Below, piece after piece: positions 19,171-27,494 of a DNA stretch of 64,000 nucleotides; the stretch's first letter is position 1, and every line of letters begins with the position of its first letter. Location: NCBI RefSeq assembly GCF_000577615.1, contig NZ_CBXX010000003.1, positions 62,001 to 126,000 of the forward strand, read 5' to 3'. Under the pieces are notes generated by a model that was not told the DNA's origin, did no database searches, and saw nothing but the letters and a program-made list of their open reading frames with translations. This DNA is from Herbaspirillum sp. RV1423. Lineage in GTDB: Bacteria > Pseudomonadota > Gammaproteobacteria > Burkholderiales > Burkholderiaceae_D. A program made the position numbers and the translations under genes.

Positions 19171-19880
19171 GCTGCAGTCTCCTCACGATTGACCGTCCTG
19201 CCTTATCTGCTATTTATATGGCAGGTACGGATGACATCTGAACAACTTATATGAAAGGAAATCCGAATACGCCGCACCGGTCTTTGTTGCTTATTCTCGT
19301 TGATGCAATCCGGCGCGCGGTCTCCCCCTATTTTTGGGCAGCTTACAAGGGATAACTTACGCGTAACTTATGCCGGAGCACTTGATGCGAACCTCCAGGC
19401 TGCGTAATTCCTGCTCTTTTATATACCTCTATCGCCATACTCGCCGGTAGGGACAAAACTCGAATCGGCAGGCGCGAGCCTCGGCCTGGCATCTTCTCGC
19501 AACCTGATTGCTCGAGCTCCGCGACGACGCCGAGCCGCCTTGGCGCACAGCATCGCAGGAAGTGTTTCCTGGGCTTTAGTGATCGCGAGCTGACTGGATA
19601 TTACGTTGGCGACTTGCTGAACCCCTCGCATGCGTCGAAATACACTGACAGACTACGGCGCAAAAATTCAAAAAAATAACGTATGAAGTAATGGATCAAA
19701 ATAACGTCCACTAAGTTTTTTCATGTGGATTACCATCATATTTTGACGAACCTATTGCGCGATATTAGTATCCATGCTGTTCCGGTGTGGTACATAGCCC
19801 TTTAATACCACAGCCGCATTTTCATGGCATACCATTAAAACAACCTGCCATTCAACCGCATAAGACGGGATCGGCCCACG
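19171..19880. other. 710-nt intergenic region, divergent promoters
   Basis: Lies between the divergent chemoreceptor and HdeD-like genes. I see no convincing gene; a 70-codon minus-strand frame at 19419-19631 lacks a ribosome-binding site and family resemblance. From about 19660 the sequence turns AT-rich, consistent with the promoter of the plus-strand gene. No clear sigma-28 box precedes the chemoreceptor. Confidence 0.5.
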
Positions 19881-21257
19881 ATGATTCAACTAGTGCTATT
19901 GCTGTTAGGCGCGGACTATCTGCGCAAACGTTGGCGTACATTGCAGATCATTGGGTGGCTTTGGACAATTGCCGGCGTATTCATTTTTATTGACGCGCTG
20001 GATGGCGCACTGTATTTCCCCATCACGTTCTTCGCCTGGCTGCTGGTGCTCGACGGCCTGTCCACGCTGGCGGTTGCCTGGACCGGGATGGGCGGCCAAC
20101 GCAGCCTGCGCTATGTAAAAGGCATTGCGTTCCTGTTTGCCGCGACGCTGATCCTCGCCGGGCATCAGCATGGCAATTTCATCCTGTCGATGATTTTCGG
20201 CACGCTCTTCCTGGTGGACGGCTTGCTGCAATCCGTCTCTGCCTGGATCGTTCGTTACCCACGCTGGCAGGCCGCCTTCGCCGGCGGACTGATCGAAATT
20301 CTCCTGGCCTTTTTCTTTTACCAGCCTTATCCGACCCATTACGTCGGCACCGTTCCTTATTGCGTCGGACTCGGCTTGTTGTTCAGTGGCTGGGGGATGT
20401 TGCTGCTGGCTTATCGGATTCATCGTTTACCCGGCGCGGTCTTGCTCAAAGCGGTACGTGAAGGACATCATGCGGCCCGCTGGCAAGACTATAACCCGGC
20501 AATCGATGCGCAAGCGCCCCTGATCTGGGACGGCCCGCCGGCCAAGAGCGAGCAGGCACTGACCATCCATGTGTGGACCCCGGTAGGATCGGCCAAGAAA
20601 CCCGGGCAACGGAGGCTGCTGGTGGATCGCTACATTGCAGCGGTCGACGCCAACGGCGTGATTTCAACCGGCCATGCGGCGCTTGAATCCCCGGAAGGGA
20701 TTTATATCAGCCTGTATCCCGGCATCGAAATCGATCGCTCGCCGGACGATTTCAGCCGCCTGTTGCGGGCCACGCGTGAAAACGATGTGCCCGGTATATT
20801 CCAGCCGAGCTATCAGGTCGAATCGAAAGCCTGGTGCGAATCCACGATGCAGGTGCGGATCAGGAATTACAGCCCGAAACGCCTAGGCATCTTCTGGGAA
20901 GAATACAAAAAAGACCTGACTTACAACCTGACCAATCGCAACTGTTCCAGCACTGTTTCACGGGCATTGGAGGCTTCAGTGGAAGGTTCGCTCGGTCATT
21001 TCCAAGGACGTGATCGCGGCTGGGCGCCGTTTTTGCGGATGCTGGTCACACCGGAACTATGGGTCGCTGCGCAGATTCGGAAGCGCGCCAATACGATGGC
21101 CTGGACGCCGGGGTTGACGCTGGATTATGCGCGTGCATTGAGCATGCTGGTCGATCCCCGGCCATTTGGGTGGCTGAAGATGGCGCGGCTGGCATTCAAA
21201 AAAATGGGGAGGTCGCGCCGTCAGTGGCGGGAGGAGCGATTTGAGGTCAAGCGATAG
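19881..21257 (+). CDS. HdeD-like membrane domain fused to predicted permuted papain-fold domain
   Basis: A 458-residue protein. The first 190 residues form about six membrane helices in the HdeD/DUF308 pattern (GWLWTIAGVFIFIDALDG, GTLFLVDGLLQSVSAWIV). The soluble half (about residues 205-458, starting EQALTIHVWTP) has a His in the core GVISTGHAALESP and, about 110 residues later, a Cys in LTNRNCSSTVSRALE. The order His then Cys, plus the NCxxxV helix, suggests a circularly permuted NlpC/P60 or LRAT-like fold. This is inference from motifs, so catalytic function is unproven. The orientation would place the soluble domain next to the membrane. It ends before tRNA-Pro with no partner gene. Confidence 0.7.
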   Translation: MIQLVLLLLGADYLRKRWRTLQIIGWLWTIAGVFIFIDALDGALYFPITFFAWLLVLDGLSTLAVAWTGMGGQRSLRYVKGIAFLFAATLILAGHQHGNFILSMIFGTLFLVDGLLQSVSAWIVRYPRWQAAFAGGLIEILLAFFFYQPYPTHYVGTVPYCVGLGLLFSGWGMLLLAYRIHRLPGAVLLKAVREGHHAARWQDYNPAIDAQAPLIWDGPPAKSEQALTIHVWTPVGSAKKPGQRRLLVDRYIAAVDANGVISTGHAALESPEGIYISLYPGIEIDRSPDDFSRLLRATRENDVPGIFQPSYQVESKAWCESTMQVRIRNYSPKRLGIFWEEYKKDLTYNLTNRNCSSTVSRALEASVEGSLGHFQGRDRGWAPFLRMLVTPELWVAAQIRKRANTMAWTPGLTLDYARALSMLVDPRPFGWLKMARLAFKKMGRSRRQWREERFEVKR

Positions 21258-21304
21258 AGCTGACCACGGATTTGATTTGTACTGAATTTGCCCCACAGCG
21301 GAAG

Positions 21305-21356
21305 GCAAAAACCAGAAAAGACGAAGGGCTTACAGATCAGATATCTGTAAGCCCTT
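21305..21356 (-). terminator. Terminator of tRNA-Pro
   Basis: A perfect 14-bp stem (21324-21337 with 21343-21356, loop CAGAT) directly downstream of tRNA-Pro on the minus strand, followed on that strand by a T-rich stretch. The same hairpin could also close the plus-strand HdeD-like gene, although its T tract on that side is poor. Confidence 0.8.
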
Positions 21357-21364
21357 GATTTCAT

Positions 21365-21441
21365 TGGTCGGGACGGTGTGATTCGAACACACGACCCCTT
21401 GCACCCCATGCAAGTACGCTACCAGGCTGCGCTACGCCCCG
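21365..21441 (-). tRNA. tRNA-Pro (anticodon GGG)
   Basis: A full cloverleaf: acceptor CGGGGCG paired with CGTCCCG, discriminator A and an encoded CCA. The anticodon stem CTTGC/GCAAG holds the loop ATGGGGT, giving anticodon GGG. The T arm contains TTCGAAT. Confidence 0.97.
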
Positions 21442-21558
21442 ACGAGCCGGTAATTATAGCAGAGTAAGATTTGTTTTGTCTCTGCCAACATTCCATGCGA
21501 CGCCAACAATCCAAGCCGCCCTCACATCCGGATCTTGCACGAATCGTCAACTCCGGCA

Positions 21559-21936
21559 CTAGATCTTTGTCGATTGGACCTTCGCTTCCCTGTCCTTGCG
21601 CTCTTCCGGATTTTGCTCCTTCAGGCCGAGATTCCGGGAGCGCAGTTTGTCGCGGATCAGGCGAAAGGCATCAATGTCCAGCATCGGAGACAACGCACTG
21701 GCGGCTTTTTTCTTGACGCTTTGTGAGGGCGGTCGCTCCGGCATCGGCGACGGTATGGTCGCGATTGCGGAAGCGAGTTCGGAAAGGCCTTCCGCAAGCT
21801 TTCTTGCAGCATCTGACACGGTGACCTTGTCGGTCGGCAGAGGCGCCTGACCATCGGCACCGGCGACCGCATTGATGTTGCCTGCGTCGATGGCGTAGGC
21901 GGAAAACGGCATATCGCTGCTGGTGTTGATCTTCAT
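21559..21936 (-). CDS. Small hypothetical protein with FlgM-like motif
   Basis: A 125-residue protein of unknown function with a good ribosome-binding site (CGGAG before ATG at 21934-21936). The middle has [21 protein letters not shown], which resembles the short V-x-(L/I)-S-x-x-A motif seen in FlgM and some other flagellar regulators. The C-terminal half is charged ([20 protein letters not shown]). No signal peptide or membrane segment. The flagellar link is a weak motif resemblance only. Confidence 0.6.
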   Translation of the reverse strand: MKINTSSDMPFSAYAIDAGNINAVAGADGQAPLPTDKVTVSDAARKLAEGLSELASAIATIPSPMPERPPSQSVKKKAASALSPMLDIDAFRLIRDKLRSRNLGLKEQNPEERKDREAKVQSTKI

Positions 21937-22093
21937 TCCGGCTCCGCCAATGAATATTATTCAATTATTAACGGGTACCGACGAGGAATCTTTAACCATC
22001 CCCCCGGGCGGCGCCGGCGGCCGCCAAAAGCGAATGCTGCCGGTCTCGATTCACGACACCTCCTTGCGCATACCGGTCTTGAAACAACTTGCG

Positions 22094-22477
22094 TCAACCA
22101 ATATCGCGTACTTCGATGGCGTCGACCCGGTCGGCGTAAAAGGCAACATGCCCCTCGATTGCGGCCACGGCAGGATAAGGATGTTCATAACTCCAGACGG
22201 CATTGACGGAACGCTCGCCGCCGGCGGGAATGCTGTAGTACGCGCACTCCCCTTTGTACGGACAATAGGTGCTGTGTCCGGTGCGTTCAAGCAAGCTCAT
22301 GTCGACATCGGCGCGGGGGATGTAATACACCGGCGGATAGGCGGCTTCGCACAGCTTCAGCGCCGTGCGCGAGTCAGCGATGGTGCGGCCGCCCAGCGTA
22401 ACGACGACGCGTGCGGCGGCAGGCTCGACGGTGATCGGATGATCCGGGCCTGGGATTTTGACGAGTTTGGCGCTCAT
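22094..22477 (-). CDS. DUF427 domain protein
   Basis: A 127-residue protein of the DUF427 family, a small beta-rich fold of unknown function. ATG at 22475-22477 follows CAGGAGCAC and gives MSAKLVKIPGPDHPITVE. Family motifs seen are VVVTLGGRTIADS, VYYIPRADVDMSLL and HSTYCPYKGECAYYSI, then VWSYEHPYPAVAAIEGHVAFY, the usual end of the domain. It stands alone between the hypothetical gene and the MFS exporter. Confidence 0.88.
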   Translation of the reverse strand: MSAKLVKIPGPDHPITVEPAAARVVVTLGGRTIADSRTALKLCEAAYPPVYYIPRADVDMSLLERTGHSTYCPYKGECAYYSIPAGGERSVNAVWSYEHPYPAVAAIEGHVAFYADRVDAIEVRDIG

Positions 22478-22581
22478 GGATGTGCTCCTGGTGACCTGCA
22501 TTGACGGCGGCGTGTCTTGCATGGAGAACCGGTACAGCATGCAAGTTCCCTCGCCCGAAAATGATGTTACTCCGATGATGG

Positions 22582-22613
22582 AAAAAAGCCCGCGAGTTTG
22601 TCGTTCGCGGGCT
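22582..22613 (-). terminator. Terminator of the MFS transporter gene
   Basis: Stem AGCCCGCGA / TCGCGGGCT (9 bp, loop 9 nt) followed on the minus strand by six T residues (plus-strand A run 22582-22587), just after the stop codon of the MFS gene. Confidence 0.88.
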
Positions 22614-22620
22614 TGCTCTA

Positions 22621-23868
22621 TTACTTGTTCAGGATCTCGGCAAGATTCTTGTTGCCCATGCCGAAGCTGGCAATGGCAATCAGCCCCAGCAATCCGAGCG
22701 CGCTTCCCAGCCACAGCGTGGAAGGAATACCCACCGCATCGACCACCACGCCGCCGACGAAGGAGCCGACCGCGATCGCCACCTGCACGATGCTGACGAA
22801 CAGGGCCGAACCGGCTTCAGGCAAATCGGGGGAAGACAACTGCAGCCAGATGCTCAGGCACAGTGGAATCGCGCCGAAGGCAACACCCCACGCCACCACC
22901 ATCGCAGTGACGGCGATTGGCGATGCATGCACCAACGGCATGGTGAACAGTGCCACCATCAGCAGCAGCACCATGCCAAACAGCGACAACTGCAAATGGC
23001 GCGTGATGAAAGCGGAAATCGCCAGGTTGGACACGAAACCGACGAAACCGAACGCCAGCAGCACCGAGGTGATCAGCGGCAGGCTGAAACCGTTTTGACC
23101 GAGGAACGGTGCGATGTAGGTGTACGACGAAAAGTGCGCGCCGAACACCAGCGCCACCATCAGCAGACTCTTGCGCGGATTGGCCCGGCTCACCAGCGTG
23201 GCGAGATCGCGGAAGCGGATTGCGGCCCTGGACGGCAACGACGGCAGCAGCAAGGTTTGCGCCGCCAGCGCCAGCGCCGCGAGGATACCGGTCGCGATGA
23301 ACGATGCGCGCCACGACGACAAGCCGCTGATGAAGGTGCCCAGCGGCACGCCGATCACGGTGGCAAAGGTCACGCCGCTCAGGATCATCGCCGTCGCCTT
23401 GGCCGCATGCTCCAGTCGGACCAGGCGGCCCGCAGTCGCCAGCGCCAATGTCCAGAAACCACCCAACGCCGCCCCCAACAGCGCGCGGCCGAGCAACATC
23501 AGGCCGAAGGACGGCGCAAACGCCGACACCAGATTCGACGCCAGCAACAACACCGATAGCATCAGCAAAATGAAACGGCGATTGATGCGCCCTGCGCCCA
23601 GCATCAAGCCGGGAGCGGAGATGGCAGCAACCACGCCGGGTGTCGTCACCATCAGGCCGGCGGTGCCCGGCGACACGCCAAGGTCATGCGCAATCTGCGG
23701 CAGCAAGCCGACGGGAAGAAACTCGGTGGTCACAAAAGCAAACGCGCCGATCGCCACCGACACCACCGATAGCCATGACCGCAAAGGCGAGGCCGCGTTT
23801 TCCGCCGCGCTGAGCGGGTCGTGCGCGACGTCGCCCTGCGCGTTATTGACCGCGATATTCTTTTCCAT
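22621..23868 (-). CDS. MFS efflux transporter (DHA1, AraJ/NepI-like)
   Basis: A 415-residue, 12-helix major facilitator protein of the drug:proton antiporter-1 type. Typical elements are ATTEFLPVGLLPQIAHDLGVS-like text at helix 1-2 (FVTTEFLPVGLLPQIAHD), GRALLGAALGGFWTLALAT in helix 4 and GVPLGTFISGLSSWRASF in helix 5-6. The subfamily exports arabinose, purine nucleosides or drugs; the substrate cannot be told from sequence. The Rrf2 and OsmC genes lie upstream on the same strand but 307 nt away, so a separate promoter is likely. Confidence 0.88.
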   Translation of the reverse strand: MEKNIAVNNAQGDVAHDPLSAAENAASPLRSWLSVVSVAIGAFAFVTTEFLPVGLLPQIAHDLGVSPGTAGLMVTTPGVVAAISAPGLMLGAGRINRRFILLMLSVLLLASNLVSAFAPSFGLMLLGRALLGAALGGFWTLALATAGRLVRLEHAAKATAMILSGVTFATVIGVPLGTFISGLSSWRASFIATGILAALALAAQTLLLPSLPSRAAIRFRDLATLVSRANPRKSLLMVALVFGAHFSSYTYIAPFLGQNGFSLPLITSVLLAFGFVGFVSNLAISAFITRHLQLSLFGMVLLLMVALFTMPLVHASPIAVTAMVVAWGVAFGAIPLCLSIWLQLSSPDLPEAGSALFVSIVQVAIAVGSFVGGVVVDAVGIPSTLWLGSALGLLGLIAIASFGMGNKNLAEILNK

Positions 23869-24175
23869 TGAAAAACTCCTGAATTCTGTTTGACCCTGCG
23901 CCGCCCCAGCGCCTTGAGCCGATTGAGTGTGAAGGCATGCAGCCGCCGCAAACCGCTGATACCGGTTGCATTGAATTGCACTTGCCTGCTTGTTTCGTCA
24001 CCCGTCCTGCCGTTATGTCGCCGCTTAAACTGTCTTATTTTTAATGACAGTTTTGAAATAAAAATAAGGACCGATATTCGATCCTCCTTGCGAGCAATCC
24101 CATGTGCGGCTTTTCGCCTTTGCAAGACCTGATGTCCAGTCTTGTCGTTTTAATCATCCGGCTTAAGATCCGGCT
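23869..24175. other. 307-nt intergenic region upstream of the MFS gene
   Basis: No gene seen. The segment near 24020-24080 is AT-rich and probably holds the MFS promoter. No clear hairpin terminator for the Rrf2 gene was found. Confidence 0.4.
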
Positions 24176-24601
24176 TTATTCGTCGCAGATCTTGTTGACC
24201 AGTTCGGACAGCTTCCTGCCCTTCAATATTTTCAGCATCGCGCTTTCCACCTCCGAAATCACCGGCTCCAGCGCCATGTTCATGCCGCAACTGACCGGAC
24301 AGCAGGGATCCTTGGGTCGCGTATTATGCTTCAATACGGGTTCTTCTTCCACTGCCTGGTAAATTTCCGCTAGGCTGATCTGCGACGCCGGCCGCGCCAA
24401 CTGTGCGCCGCCGCCCTTGCCTTCCTTGGTCACCACGAGATGCGCCCTGGACAGCTTGCGCAACAACTCCCGCACGAAGACCGGATTGGTATTGACGCTG
24501 GTCGCAATGGCGGCAGAGGGCAAGAACTCTTCCCCTCCCCTAGTCGCGCGCTCGACGCTGACCAATATGTGTGCCGCCACGGCGAACCGACTCGATTTCA
24601 T
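24176..24601 (-). CDS. Rrf2-family transcription regulator
   Basis: A 141-residue Rrf2-type winged-helix regulator. The chosen start (ATG at 24599-24601) gives MKSSRFAVAAHILVSVERAT, the family start. The helix-turn-helix covers AAIATSVNTNPVFVRELLRKL (about residues 25-46) and the wing is VTKEGKGGGAQLARP. Three cysteines in PCCPVSCGMN (about residues 103-112) could bind a Fe-S cluster or sense thiol stress, as in some relatives, but the spacing is not that of IscR. A dyad overlaps its promoter region and suggests autoregulation. It follows an OsmC gene by 81 nt. Confidence 0.88.
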   Translation of the reverse strand: MKSSRFAVAAHILVSVERATRGGEEFLPSAAIATSVNTNPVFVRELLRKLSRAHLVVTKEGKGGGAQLARPASQISLAEIYQAVEEEPVLKHNTRPKDPCCPVSCGMNMALEPVISEVESAMLKILKGRKLSELVNKICDE

Positions 24602-24603
24602 AC

Positions 24604-24622
24604 TGTATTTATATCCAATACA
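24604..24622 (-). promoter_or_regulatory. Candidate operator of the Rrf2 gene
   Basis: TGTATT-N7-AATACA, a perfect 6-bp dyad starting 3 nt upstream of the ATG of the Rrf2 gene in its gap with the OsmC gene. Rrf2 proteins commonly bind such AT-rich dyads at their own promoter. Inferred, not shown. Confidence 0.55.
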
Positions 24623-24682
24623 GATAAAAAAGTCAAGCAACTTGTCCGAAAATGCTGATGTGTGCGACGAAGCCGCGACGCC

Positions 24683-25162
24683 TCATTCTTCCGCAAGCTC
24701 CGACGTCGGCACCACATCGATCTCCGTGAGCACCGAATTGGCAAGAAAACATTGTTCATGCGCGGCATGGTGCAAGGCCTCGTCTTCCGCCAGCGTCGGC
24801 ACCCTGCTGCGATATGAAACGACCGGCCGCAACGTCACCTTGCTGACCACCAGCTTGTCCTCGGCGTTTTTCGTCATCACGCCGGAAGCCAGATCGACAT
24901 AACGATCGACCACCAAGCCTTGCTTTGCCGCGATCGACAGGAAAGTCAACATATGGCAACTCGACAGCGCCGCGACGTAGGCCTCTTCGGGATCGACATT
25001 GGCTGCCGACGAATACGGCAAGGGAACAATATGCGGCGACGCCGAAGCCGGCACCTCCAGGCCGCCGTCAAAACGCCAGCTATGCACGCGGCTGTAGCGA
25101 TTGTCGGTAAACGCTTCCTCGCTGCCGCGCGACCACAAGACCGTTGCTTCAATTTCTATCAT
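24683..25162 (-). CDS. OsmC family peroxiredoxin-like protein
   Basis: A 159-residue OsmC/Ohr-type thiol peroxidase. ATG at 25160-25162 gives MIEIEATVLWSRGSEEAF. The first catalytic Cys is in VAALSSCHMLTFL (about residue 75). The second is in HHAAHEQCFLANSVL (about residue 137). The N-terminal beta region contains VPLPYSSAANVDPEEAYVAA. It is upstream of the Rrf2 gene on the same strand, consistent with a thiol or oxidative stress pair. Confidence 0.9.
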   Translation of the reverse strand: MIEIEATVLWSRGSEEAFTDNRYSRVHSWRFDGGLEVPASASPHIVPLPYSSAANVDPEEAYVAALSSCHMLTFLSIAAKQGLVVDRYVDLASGVMTKNAEDKLVVSKVTLRPVVSYRSRVPTLAEDEALHHAAHEQCFLANSVLTEIDVVPTSELAEE

Positions 25163-25314
25163 GCGCACTCTCCTGTCGAAGTGTTCCAGCATACACGAAC
25201 GGCACCGCAAGGCGCACCGCAACGCCGATGCGATCCGGCGCGATTGCACGCTGGCGAAGCCCGCACCGGGTTATGATGCGCAATTCTTTTTCAATCCGGA
25301 AATCGCTCAATAAC

Positions 25315-26394
25315 ATGGACAGCTCCTCCTCTTCGCCTTCGTCACCCACCCCTCCGCAGTTCGCCCGCAGCCCGGCCGCCTGGCTGAAACCAGCTTTATT
25401 CCTGCTGGTGGCGATCGCCGGGCTGTACTACGTCAAATGGTCTCCCTATTATCTGAAATCCTTCGTCGCTGCGGACACGCACAGCATCGGCGCGTCGATC
25501 CTGGCCGACGGCCCTAGCTCGCCGCTCGCTGCCGCATGGAGCTACGCCAAAGTCTATTTCCTGGCGATATGGAAGGCGGCTGTATTGGGTGTTGTCCTTG
25601 GCTCGCTGGTGCAAGTGCTGGTTCCACGCGATTGGCTGCTGCGGTTGTTTGGCCGTGCGGATATCGCCTCCACGGCATGCGGCGGCCTGTTTGCGCTGCC
25701 TGGCATGATGTGCAGTTGCTGCGCAGCGCCGGTAGTGGCCGGGATGCGCCGGCAACAGGTATCGGTCGGCGCCGCGCTGGCGTTCTGGATCGCCAATCCG
25801 ATGCTGAACCCGGCAACACTGGTGTTCATGGGCTTCGTGCTTGGCTGGGGTTTTACCGCATTGCGACTGGTGGCGGGTGTTGCGCTGGTGCTGGGCGTAT
25901 CGCTGATAGCGCAGCACATCGCCGAACCGGAATCGATGCCGCAAGCTGCTGTCGACGCCGCTGCCGCAACTGCGGCGGCAGAGAATCAAGAAACGTTCCT
26001 GAGACGTTGGATGCAAAAGCTATGGCAGCTTTTCTGGAGCACCATTCCGATCTACATTGTCGCCGTGTTGGCGCTGGGAGCGACGCGGGTCTGGCTATTC
26101 CCGCATATCGATGCATCCATCGGCAATAGCCTGCCGTGGACAGTTGCCCTGGCTGTGGTCGGCACTTTGTTCGTGATCCCGACCGCCGCTGAAATCCCGA
26201 TCGTGCAGTCGATGCTGGCGCTGGGACTGGGCATTGCGCCTGCGGTTACCTTGCTGATGACCTTGCCGAGCATCAGCCTGCCCTCGCTGCTGATGCTGCG
26301 CAAATCCTTCAGCCGCCGGGTATTGGTCACAGTGGCCTTGCTGACCATGCTGGTCGGCATCATCACGGGGTTGATCGGCGCCGCGATACTTTAA
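25315..26394 (+). CDS. Permease with CxCC motif (DUF318/YraQ-like)
   Basis: A 359-residue integral membrane protein with about eight to ten helices. Start at ATG 25315 (MDSSSSSPSSP) is preferred; the open frame upstream overlaps the divergent OsmC gene. The signature GMMCSCCAAPVVAGMRR (about residues 130-146) and a second copy-like half (FVIPTAAEIPIVQSMLALG) are typical of the DUF318 permease family, linked in some members to metal, arsenic or sulfur species. The substrate is unknown. Its 3' end overlaps mnmH by 4 nt in convergent orientation. Confidence 0.85.
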   Translation: MDSSSSSPSSPTPPQFARSPAAWLKPALFLLVAIAGLYYVKWSPYYLKSFVAADTHSIGASILADGPSSPLAAAWSYAKVYFLAIWKAAVLGVVLGSLVQVLVPRDWLLRLFGRADIASTACGGLFALPGMMCSCCAAPVVAGMRRQQVSVGAALAFWIANPMLNPATLVFMGFVLGWGFTALRLVAGVALVLGVSLIAQHIAEPESMPQAAVDAAAATAAAENQETFLRRWMQKLWQLFWSTIPIYIVAVLALGATRVWLFPHIDASIGNSLPWTVALAVVGTLFVIPTAAEIPIVQSMLALGLGIAPAVTLLMTLPSISLPSLLMLRKSFSRRVLVTVALLTMLVGIITGLIGAAIL

Positions 26395-27494
26395 GCGGCG
26401 CGGTGCTGCCGCAGAAAATCGACCACCGCAGCCTGGTCGCCGGCAAACAGCAGGCGGGAGCGCTTGGCGTCCCGCTGATAGACATAGAGCGGATCGTAAT
26501 ATTCGCGCAGCAATCCCTCGATCCAGGCCCGATGCAAGTCAATCGCGCCATCGATGGCTTGTTGATCGAGCGCCGCCTGCATCAATCCCAACAGCCGCCG
26601 ATAGCGTTCATCGCCAAGGCGCTTGACCAGATTGCCGAGGGCCAGCAACAAATGGTCGCGGTAACGCGCAAAGCCGCCCTCTGCATCAAGCGTCATATAT
26701 TCCGCGCACAACCCGCTGACGTAATCGCGCAGGATCCTCTCAACGCGGCCCGCGAGACTGTCTTCCAGCCAGACCATCGGAAACCTCTGCATACCCCGGT
26801 ATAGCTCAAGCGGCAATGCACAGCGGCCGATCAGGCGGCTTTCGTCTTCCAGCGCAAACCATCCGTGGCCGCGCGCTTGCTTGCGCAGCAAATCGACTGC
26901 CAGCCGGTGTTCGAAATCGATGTTCGACGGCTGGCCTGTGGCATGTTTGCCAAAACTGGATCCGCGATGGTTGGCATGCGCTTCAAGATCGAGACCATTA
27001 TCCAGTTGCGCCAGCACGTCGGTCTTGCCGGCGCCGGTCATACCGCCGACCACGATAAAACCGGCTTGCTCTACGACCCGCATCACGCTGTCGATGAGGA
27101 AGGCTCGCATTGCCTTGTACCCGCCGGCGACGCGCGGATAGTCGATGCCCGCCTCGCTCTTGAGCCATTGCTGCGTGATCTTCGATCGCAAGCCGCCGCG
27201 AAAACAATACAGGCAACCGTCCGGATTGGCGCGTGCGAAGTCGGCCCAGGCCTGGATACGCGCTTCCTTGACCGAGCCGCTGACCAGACGATGGCCCAAT
27301 GCAATCGCTGCTTCCTGTCCGTGCTGTTTGTAGCAGAGCCCGACCTGTTCACGGTCGCTGTCGTCCATCAACGGCAAGTTGACCGCAGCAGGGAAAGCAC
27401 CTTTGCCGAACTCAACCGGCGCCCGTGCATCCAGCATTGGCCGACTGTCGATGAACAAGGCGCGATCGGGCAGGATGTCGCCGCCGGCAACCAT
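26391..27494 (-). CDS. mnmH: tRNA 2-selenouridine synthase MnmH (SelU/YbbB)
   Basis: Converts 2-thiouridine to 2-selenouridine at the wobble position of Lys, Glu and Gln tRNAs, using selenophosphate. ATG at 27492-27494 gives 367 residues. An N-terminal rhodanese domain has the catalytic Cys in LYCFRGGLRSK (about residue 96). A C-terminal P-loop domain has VVGGMTGAGKTDVL (about residue 145). Its ATG shares one base with the selD stop, so the pair is translationally coupled and functionally complete for tRNA selenation. Confidence 0.95.
   Translation of the reverse strand: MVAGGDILPDRALFIDSRPMLDARAPVEFGKGAFPAAVNLPLMDDSDREQVGLCYKQHGQEAAIALGHRLVSGSVKEARIQAWADFARANPDGCLYCFRGGLRSKITQQWLKSEAGIDYPRVAGGYKAMRAFLIDSVMRVVEQAGFIVVGGMTGAGKTDVLAQLDNGLDLEAHANHRGSSFGKHATGQPSNIDFEHRLAVDLLRKQARGHGWFALEDESRLIGRCALPLELYRGMQRFPMVWLEDSLAGRVERILRDYVSGLCAEYMTLDAEGGFARYRDHLLLALGNLVKRLGDERYRRLLGLMQAALDQQAIDGAIDLHRAWIEGLLREYYDPLYVYQRDAKRSRLLFAGDQAAVVDFLRQHRAA

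Noticed and set aside
19203-19230. TTATCTGC upstream of the chemoreceptor as a possible reverse sigma-28 -10 box
   Set aside because: No matching second half (AAACTTTA) at the proper 11-nt distance.
19419-19631. 70-codon minus-strand frame between chemoreceptor and HdeD-like gene
   Set aside because: No ribosome-binding site, Arg-rich end and no family; left unannotated.
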